Positions 58,211-64,000 of a stretch of DNA of 64,000 bases are shown one piece after another; within the stretch, counting starts at the first letter, position 1; each line of letters starts with the position of its first letter. The notes under the pieces are model-generated. The model did no database searches, was not told the origin of the DNA, and was given only the letters and a program-made list of their open reading frames with translations. The stretch spans positions 156,080,452 to 156,144,451 of the forward strand of contig NC_085140.1 of NCBI RefSeq assembly GCF_024139115.2, read 5' to 3'. The DNA is from Armigeres subalbatus. Lineage: Eukaryota > Arthropoda > Insecta > Diptera > Culicidae. The position numbers and the translations under genes are program-made.

Positions 58211-58565
58211 CGCCGAACCACTGCATGAGTGATAAATTTCTTCCCCATTGTTGCCAATTCCTTTTGTTCTCCGTTTACGGCAAATTCTCAAGCAATTGTA
58301 AACTGCATAATGATGAAATAATTTTGGCGACACTGACAGCGTCATTCTGGCGGGCTGAATTGGGAAATTTTCTCTCTCAGAGAGTGCTAGCACGTGCTTT
58401 TTTAACGGAAAACCCTTCCCTCAGACCTTAAGTTTTGCCATAAGCGGCACGAACAAATTCATTCGACCAACGATATCACACACGAACGATCGAAACGCCA
58501 ACTGGAGCACCAACCATCAAAAAATATAAGGGGATTTGTGCAACTTCACTACAAATGCTCAAACA
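58211..58565. other. No recognisable gene
   Basis: Mixed composition, no supported frame. Confidence 0.35.
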
Positions 58566-58741
58566 TGTTCGGCGAACCTTGACTCCATCCCCGACAACTC
58601 AAACCAAAATCAAACCGTTTTATTTTTTTCCAACCGAGCCCCCAACTGTCAAATGGTTGCTCGAACAACTCCACACACGTTCAAACAAAGCAGCAACCGA
58701 AGCGTTTTCTTGGGGGCGGAGTCAATGTTCGTCGAACTGCT
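58566..58741. repeat. Inverted-repeat element fragment
   Basis: GTTCGGCGAACCTTGACTCC at 58566 and its approximate complement around 58716-58741 (GGAGTCAATGTTCGTCGAAC) flank about 130 bp. A related piece (CAAGCAGTTTGACCAACATT) occurs at 56285-56310, so this is a dispersed family. Confidence 0.4.
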
Positions 58742-59167
58742 TGACTGGTGTGTACGTTGCATAACACACACAGCGTGAAGAACGGCAATGGCGATGTCAT
58801 GTATGTTATTAACAGAAGAGCAAAAAGGAATAAACGAAGATGGTCTCCATCGTATATGAAATTGCGTGTGACTGTAATCATTGTAAAAGTTTGAATATCA
58901 TTTCTGTTACGAGCGTTGTGAATCATTGTATTGAAATCGCTGTTTCATCATCGTTTGCATAAATCGTTTTGCCGTTCTCTACCAAACGTCCGCTAGCCTA
59001 TAGAGGTAGAGAGCAGAAAGAGGCTTGTTGTGGGGGAGAACTAGATTGTATGTTTATTGTATTGTTTATATGTTTAATTATTAATGGAAATATACTTTTA
59101 GTTAAGTTTGTTCACCAACCCACTTATGAGATCGTTTACTTGCACCCGGAGGGTGTAACATATCTCA
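58742..59167. other. Sequence upstream of the mag-like insertion
   Basis: A segment starting TGTTGTGGGGGAG (59026) and ending GGGTGTAACA (59159) has TG/CA ends and could be a solo or partial LTR of the element that supplied the PHD fragment. No second copy is in the window to confirm it. Confidence 0.3.
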
Positions 59168-59172
59168 CAATC
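59168..59172. repeat. Target duplication CAATC (left)
   Basis: Repeated at 63611-63615, directly outside the two LTRs. Confidence 0.9.
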
Positions 59173-59313
59173 TGTTAGAAATAAAATATGCACACCTCTG
59201 TGTGCATATACTTTGCTCTTTACAATGTAATCACTACACTTATATATACCTTCGCTACGAATAATAAAGCAGTTCAACTACACCAATCAAGCGTTCTATA
59301 CGAGCTTCGAATA
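59173..59313 (+). repeat. 5' LTR, 141 bp
   Basis: TGTTAG to GAATA. It contains TATATATA at 59241-59248, AATAAA at 59263-59268 and a perfect 10-bp-arm hairpin (ATATGCACAC, loop CTCT) at 59186-59209. Confidence 0.93.
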
Positions 59314-59326
59314 TGGTGTCAGAGTG
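59314..59326 (+). other. Candidate primer binding site
   Basis: TGGTGTCAGAGTG abuts the LTR as expected. It resembles the initiator-Met type TGGTATCAGAG, but the tRNA is not certain. Confidence 0.5.
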
Positions 59327-59412
59327 ATTTTTTGACCCACGATAAAAGACGTTGCCTGATATATGATCGAAATAGTATCAGAACGAACCGGAACGTAAAT
59401 TTGTGTTTTACA

Positions 59413-62400
59413 ATGTCGAATGCCGAAAATGAAAATTCGCGGCAATCGCTGATATCATCCGCAGCAGCAGCTATAGTACCCGCCATCAATAGCAGCATTC
59501 CATTCCCGGAGCCTCTCAAGCTGACTGGAAATATACAAGAGAACGTGGAAAGCTTCCGCGATGCATTCGATATCTATCTAATTGCATCCGGACTCGAGTT
59601 TCGTGAGGAGCGAGTTAAAATAGCAACTTTTAAAGCTGCGCTCGGAACAGAAGCAAGAAAGATTTTCAACTTGTTGCCTTTGACAGAAGATGAAAGCAAC
59701 ACTGTGGCTTTATGTATGGAGTCGCTTACAAGGAATATGGTTCCACAAAAAGACGTGAAGCTAGCAAGGTATGAATTTTTCCAGTGCCAACAAGAAGCAG
59801 TCAATTCCAGTGGTGAATTGGAAAGTATGACTCAATTCATCAATCGCACGAGAGAATTGGTGAAATCGTGCAACTTTGGTGATCTCGAGGACGAAATGTT
59901 GCGCGATAAAATCATCATGGGGATACGTGACATTGCTCTCAAGAAACGATTCATTGAGCAACAGAATTTGACTTCAGCAATGGTGATTAAACGGTGTCAA
60001 ACGGAGGAGGCGACCCGAGCAGAAATGCAACGCAACAATTGGTTCGAACAAGGTACGTCTTCCCACGCCATCAACAAGCTGGCGAACAAAACAAGAAAGT
60101 GTGCTTTCTGTGGCAGAGCTTACCACAAGAAGCTGTCAGATTGCCCAGCTAGAGGAGCGACGTGTAACTACTGCAAACAAAGGAATCACTACGCTGTAGT
60201 ATGCCGCAAGAAACAAGAAGATTCCAGTGAACAAGGCCCTTCAAGATCAGTGAAGAACAGACCTAAACAAGTGAAAACTTTCTCGAGGGAGGATCGTGTT
60301 GACGATAACGATAGTGATGCGGAGTTGGAGTCGAATATGCAGTATCTATACAGTTTCGGGAGGAACGACGACCAGATGTTGACAGCCAGCATCACCTTCT
60401 TCAGTGCATCCAATCAACCTGTTGCCGTAAAATGTATTCTGGACACTGGAGCTACATGTAGTGTCATTGGAGTCAACAACGCGAAACGAATTCTTAATGT
60501 GAATGAATTGAAGATGGATAAACAACAAGCGACATTTAAGGTGTTTGGTGGTGGCTCTGTCAAATCATTGGGAAGAGTGATCATAAGATGTGTTCATAAC
60601 AAGGTTATCTACAATGTAGTATTCCATGTCGTCAATTTTGCACAACAGCCGCTTTTGTCAAGGAACACCTGTCTGCAGTTAAAGTTGATCCAGTTGTGTT
60701 TTTCAATTACCAAGGAACATACGGCAGCAGCACAACAAATTGTCAACAAATATCAGGAAGTATTCGACGGACTAGGTAAACTGGATGGTAGTGTTCATCT
60801 AGAAGTTGACAGCAGTGTAAAGCCCGTCATTCAACAGCCTCGCCGAATTGCAGTGACACTAAGAGATCAGCTTCGCAAAACAATAGCCGAAATGGAGCGA
60901 GAAGGAATAATAGTTGAAGAAAAACAGAACACAGACTGGGTCAGCAATCTAGTCTTGGTGAAGCGTAACAGTAAGATTCGTGTATGTATTGACCCTGTTA
61001 TGTTGAACAAAGCACTGAAGCGTCCACATTACCAAATGCCAACCGTAGATGAGCTACTTCCCGAACTCTCGAAGGCAAAAGTGTTCACAACTGTAGATGC
61101 TAAATGCGGTTTCTGGCAGATTAGTCTTGACGATGAAAGCTCTCGCTTGACGACTTTCTGGACGCCTTTTGGACGCTACAGATGGCTCCGGATGCCGTTC
61201 GGTATCTCTCCGGCGCCGGAAATTTTTCAAAGGAAGGTGCATGAAATCATCCATGGATTACAAGGTGTTCGAGCGCTAGCAGATGACATCATTATCTTCG
61301 GGTGTGGTGACAGTATGGAGCAAGCAATGTTGGACCATAACATCAAACTGGAGGCGCTGTTGATTCGTATGAAGACCCACAATATGAAACTCAACAAGGA
61401 AAAAATCAAGCTTTGTCAGGAAAATGTAAAGTTTTTCGGACATGTGTTAACATCTACCGGAGTGAAAGCGGACCCTGATAAAATCAAGAGTATTTTAGGC
61501 ATGAGTGTTCCTGAGGACGCACAGAGTCTCTTGAGGTTTTTAGGAATGATCACGTACCTGACGAAGTATTTGCCCTCTCTAGCAACAGTAGCTGATCCAT
61601 TGCGCAGGCTGACTAATAAAGCAGAACCTTGGAGTTGGAACGAACAACACGCAAGTGCATTCCAACAGTTGAAGGATATGGTAACATCAGCACCTGTTCT
61701 TCGATATTATGATGCACAAAAGGATGTAACAATACAATGTGACAGCAGCAGTGTCGGACTTGGTGCAGTTCTTTTACAAGAAGGGCAGCCTGTGGTGTAC
61801 GCATCAAAGACCTTGAGTTCGACAGAGCGAAGATACGCCCAAATCGAGAAAGAAACGCTTGCCATCCTATTCGCCTGTCGCAAGTTTGAACTCTACATTC
61901 TTGGAAAGCCCGTGACTGTCCAAACAGATCACCTTCCGTTACTTAAGATCTTCGAGAAGCCGCTGACCCAAGCACCACTTAGGCTTCAACGCATGTTGTT
62001 GGGACTGCAACGCTACAAGGTCACACTGTGTTTCAAACCAGGAAAGGAGGTAATAATTGCAGACATGTTATCCCGAGCAGCCATTAATGACGATGACAAC
62101 ACGTGCCGTGACATATATGACATATACGAACTGGAACATGTCAACGCAATTGAGTATATTCCTATTTCGGATGAACGTGTACAGCAGCTGAAGAACGAGT
62201 CCAAACAAGATCCTGAGATGCAAACCATAATTCAATACATAGTGGATGGATGGCCCAAAAAGAACGAGGTTCCAGAAGCCGTACAAGTGTATTGGCCATA
62301 TAAGGACGAGCTAAGTACACATAATGGATTGGTATATAGGAACGACCGAATATTGGTACCTCGGACTTTTCGCAGGCAGATTCTTGAAAAACTTCATCAA

Positions 62401-63441
62401 GCACATTCTGGAATTGAAACAACTTTGAAACTTGCGCGTGATACAGTATTTTGGCCTGGGTTAAATGACCAAATTCGACAGCAGATCCAACGTTGTGATG
62501 TATGTAGCAAGTTCGCACCAAATCAGCTTCCACAGCCCATGCAATCTCATCAGATTCCAAGTTATCCATACCAGAAAATCAGCATGGATCTGTGTGAGAT
62601 AGAACTAGGAGGTAGAAGAACAATCTATCTTATCACCGTTGATCACTATTCTGATTATTTTGACATTGATGAGATGACCTCAATAACAACTAGTGCAATC
62701 ATCAGGGTTTGTAAAAGAAATTTTGCCAGATTTGGAGAGCCTCAATTCGTGTCTACCGACAGTGCTGTACAGTTTGTCAGTGAAGAGTTCCAGAATTTTG
62801 CGAAGGTGTGGAATTTTAAGCATACCGTTTCAGCTCCATATCACCAACAAGCGAACGGCAAAGCGGAGTCAGCGGTGAAAATAGCCAAGATGCTGTTAAA
62901 GAAAGCCTACGAGTCGAAACAAGATTTCTGGGAGTTGTTGCTGCAGTGGCGAAATACACCGAATAAAACCGACAGTTCTCCAGCGCAGCGGTTGTTCAAC
63001 CGGCGAACCCGTTTCGGATTGCCAATGTCAGATGAGAAATACGTGCCGAAGGTGGAAGAAGGAGTAAAAGAGAAGATAAAGCGGATTCATCAACAAGCAA
63101 AGCTGTACTACGATCGAAAAGTTAAACCGTTGCCACCCCTGGAAATTGGTGATCCTGTTTTTGTTAAGTTGAAACCTAAGGATAAAGAGTGGAAGCAAGC
63201 AACTGTGATGGATCCTGTCTCTGATCGTTCCACAATAGTAGCAGTTGGTGATCAACAATATCGTCGTGACAATACGCTTATTAAATCTAGACAGTCTCCA
63301 GAAGTCATTCCTTTCAAGCTGGAGCCGGAGTTCACAGAGCCTCAATCAATCATCGTAGATAGTTCGATCGCAGAAGGTCCATCTCGTCCAAAACGCACAG
63401 TCGTCGTGCCTAAACGATTTGAAGATTTTAAAATGTTTTAA
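59413..63441 (+). CDS. Gag-Pol polyprotein, mag-like Ty3/gypsy, intact
   Basis: The start ATG at 59413 (MSNAENENSRQ) lies beyond the LTR and gives 1,342 residues. The frame is open back into the LTR to 59188, but that part would precede the transcript start. Domains: capsid-like region (KLTGNIQENVESFRDAFDIY); CCHC knuckles CNYCKQRNHYAVVC and a first, slightly longer one; aspartic protease LDTGATCSVIG (Asp at 60442); RT with VFTTVDAKCGFWQI (Asp at 61096) and LADDIIIFG (61282), where the box begins with Leu in place of Tyr/Val; RNase H with QCDSSSVGLGAVLL and EKETLAILFACRKFE; integrase with the HHCC finger (HQAHSGIE, CDVCSKF), Asp in SMDLCEI, Asp in STDSAVQF and Glu in NGKAESAVK; and a C-terminal tail without chromodomain. 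Product: particle, cDNA synthesis and integration. Confidence 0.95.
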   Translation: MSNAENENSRQSLISSAAAAIVPAINSSIPFPEPLKLTGNIQENVESFRDAFDIYLIASGLEFREERVKIATFKAALGTEARKIFNLLPLTEDESNTVALCMESLTRNMVPQKDVKLARYEFFQCQQEAVNSSGELESMTQFINRTRELVKSCNFGDLEDEMLRDKIIMGIRDIALKKRFIEQQNLTSAMVIKRCQTEEATRAEMQRNNWFEQGTSSHAINKLANKTRKCAFCGRAYHKKLSDCPARGATCNYCKQRNHYAVVCRKKQEDSSEQGPSRSVKNRPKQVKTFSREDRVDDNDSDAELESNMQYLYSFGRNDDQMLTASITFFSASNQPVAVKCILDTGATCSVIGVNNAKRILNVNELKMDKQQATFKVFGGGSVKSLGRVIIRCVHNKVIYNVVFHVVNFAQQPLLSRNTCLQLKLIQLCFSITKEHTAAAQQIVNKYQEVFDGLGKLDGSVHLEVDSSVKPVIQQPRRIAVTLRDQLRKTIAEMEREGIIVEEKQNTDWVSNLVLVKRNSKIRVCIDPVMLNKALKRPHYQMPTVDELLPELSKAKVFTTVDAKCGFWQISLDDESSRLTTFWTPFGRYRWLRMPFGISPAPEIFQRKVHEIIHGLQGVRALADDIIIFGCGDSMEQAMLDHNIKLEALLIRMKTHNMKLNKEKIKLCQENVKFFGHVLTSTGVKADPDKIKSILGMSVPEDAQSLLRFLGMITYLTKYLPSLATVADPLRRLTNKAEPWSWNEQHASAFQQLKDMVTSAPVLRYYDAQKDVTIQCDSSSVGLGAVLLQEGQPVVYASKTLSSTERRYAQIEKETLAILFACRKFELYILGKPVTVQTDHLPLLKIFEKPLTQAPLRLQRMLLGLQRYKVTLCFKPGKEVIIADMLSRAAINDDDNTCRDIYDIYELEHVNAIEYIPISDERVQQLKNESKQDPEMQTIIQYIVDGWPKKNEVPEAVQVYWPYKDELSTHNGLVYRNDRILVPRTFRRQILEKLHQAHSGIETTLKLARDTVFWPGLNDQIRQQIQRCDVCSKFAPNQLPQPMQSHQIPSYPYQKISMDLCEIELGGRRTIYLITVDHYSDYFDIDEMTSITTSAIIRVCKRNFARFGEPQFVSTDSAVQFVSEEFQNFAKVWNFKHTVSAPYHQQANGKAESAVKIAKMLLKKAYESKQDFWELLLQWRNTPNKTDSSPAQRLFNRRTRFGLPMSDEKYVPKVEEGVKEKIKRIHQQAKLYYDRKVKPLPPLEIGDPVFVKLKPKDKEWKQATVMDPVSDRSTIVAVGDQQYRRDNTLIKSRQSPEVIPFKLEPEFTEPQSIIVDSSIAEGPSRPKRTVVVPKRFEDFKMF

Positions 63442-63454
63442 TTTTGTTCTTTTA

Positions 63455-63469
63455 ACAAAAGAAAGAAGA
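63455..63469 (+). other. Polypurine tract
   Basis: ACAAAAGAAAGAAGA just before the 3' LTR, the expected plus-strand primer. Confidence 0.75.
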
Positions 63470-63610
63470 TGTTAGAAATAAAATATGCACACCTCTGTGT
63501 GCATATACTTTGCTCTTTACAATGTAATCACTACACTTATATATACCTTCGCTACGAATAATAAAGCAGTTCAACTACACCAATCAAGCGTTCTATACGA
63601 GCTTCGAATA
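63470..63610 (+). repeat. 3' LTR, 141 bp
   Basis: Identical by eye to 59173-59313. Confidence 0.93.
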
Positions 63611-63615
63611 CAATC
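63611..63615. repeat. Target duplication CAATC (right)
   Basis: Matches 59168-59172. Confidence 0.9.
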
Positions 63616-63622
63616 TACTACC

Positions 63623-64000
63623 ATGTGCTACAAATACGATTTCGATGCTAGCGTCAAGTGTGAGAAGTGTCGAAAATGGCGCCACTTTGAGTGCGTGGGC
63701 GTCGATAAAAGCGTCGCCGAGCTTGTCTGGCTCTGTGCGACCTGCCTGTGGAGAAGTTCTATCCATCCGGTAACACATTTCTACAGTGATTTTCACACAC
63801 TCTGGTCGATATGAAGCTAGTAAGACAGATTGGTAAGTTAGAAAAGACGAAGTTGACCAAAAGTCGTATGACTAAGTAACTAGCGCATGACGAGATAGAA
63901 GAAGAAGAAGAAGTCGATGACATTGATGATTCGACAAAAGTAGAAGATCAAGGACAGAAAAAGGTAGGCGAGAAGCGGAGACGAAGACGAGGATGATGAT
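63623..64000 (+). pseudogene. PHD-finger fragment, probably from a BEL/Pao-type gag
   Basis: The frame from 63623 reads CYKYDFDASVKCEKCRKWRH then FECVGV and WLCATC. This is a C4HC3 PHD pattern (Cys-x2-Cys, Cys-x2-Cys, His-x2-Cys, Cys-x2-Cys) in which the second Cys is Tyr (TAC, one base from TGC). The frame stops at 63812-63814, and the following sequence (about 63880-63990) encodes an acidic and basic stretch (EIEEEEEVDDIDD) after another stop. PHD fingers of this type occur at the start of the gag of mosquito BEL/Pao elements, which is the likeliest source; a host PHD gene is the alternative. The mag-like element inserted 12 bases upstream. Confidence 0.5.

Larger units (their letters stand above)
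59173..63610 (+). mobile_element. Complete young Ty3/gypsy element (mag-like), 4.4 kb
   Basis: Two 141-bp LTRs, identical by eye, bound a single gag-pol ORF, with a 5-bp CAATC target duplication. A PBS-like TGGTGTCAGAG starts right after the 5' LTR (59314), and a polypurine stretch ends at 63469. The compact size, very short LTRs and the fused gag-pol with two CCHC knuckles fit the mag lineage. Everything needed for transposition seems present, so it may be active or very recently so. Confidence 0.95.

Noticed and set aside
59188..59412. Extending the mag-like ORF start to the Met at 59188
   Set aside because: That Met lies within the LTR, upstream of the TATA-like box, so it would not be in the mRNA; the same sequence in the 3' LTR opens a frame into flanking DNA.

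Overview
The window looks like a piece of a culicine mosquito genome, most likely Aedes. I infer this from the repeat families (tRNA-derived SINEs of Feilai type, RTE and Jockey LINEs, a Penelope-like element, Ty3/gypsy elements, many short terminal-inverted-repeat elements) and the AT-rich, gene-poor spacing. No complete host gene is visible. Host-like sequence is limited to a decayed WD40 gene resembling PAK1IP1 at the left edge (56-986, minus) and a possible signal-peptide exon (31627-31699, minus).

Layout. 1-14 kb: the PAK1IP1-like pseudogene, LINE 3' ends (RTE-like 2339, Jockey 3199-4115 split by a MITE, I/LOA-like 5434, RTE-like 13517), SINE remnants and several MITEs. 14.2-23.5 kb: a full-length Ty3/gypsy element on the minus strand with 1.07-kb LTRs, a tRNA-Lys-type primer binding site and AACT target duplications; its gag-pol is broken only by one-base changes in homopolymer runs. 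23.9-40 kb: a MITE with repeated subterminal motifs, four damaged RTE fragments (24926, 33515, 36828, 38590) carrying nested MITEs, and long stretches without recognisable genes. 40-41.1 kb: a SINE with target duplication and a foldback MITE.

41.96-54.76 kb: the most striking region, a 12.8-kb Penelope-like (PLE) array. Two complete units plus a 5'-truncated unit lie on the minus strand. They are followed, through a head-to-head junction at 47877/47878, by a 5'-truncated unit and two complete units on the plus strand. One 11-bp direct repeat flanks the whole block, so it looks like a single compound insertion. Each of the six unit ends carries a recognisable minimal hammerhead ribozyme. The units encode a Penelope reverse transcriptase with a C-terminal GIY-YIG nuclease, but no copy has an intact frame.

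56.7-58.2 kb: a foldback-like element whose arms contain an inverted 24-bp minisatellite. 59.17-63.61 kb: a complete, apparently young mag-like Ty3/gypsy element with two identical 141-bp LTRs, a CAATC target duplication and one uninterrupted gag-pol frame. It is inserted next to a PHD-finger fragment probably left from another retroelement.

The genes do not form a host pathway. The window records successive insertions: MITEs inside LINEs, a gypsy element inside an older element, and retroelements that arrived as complex arrays. All family calls come from motifs read by eye; no database search was possible.
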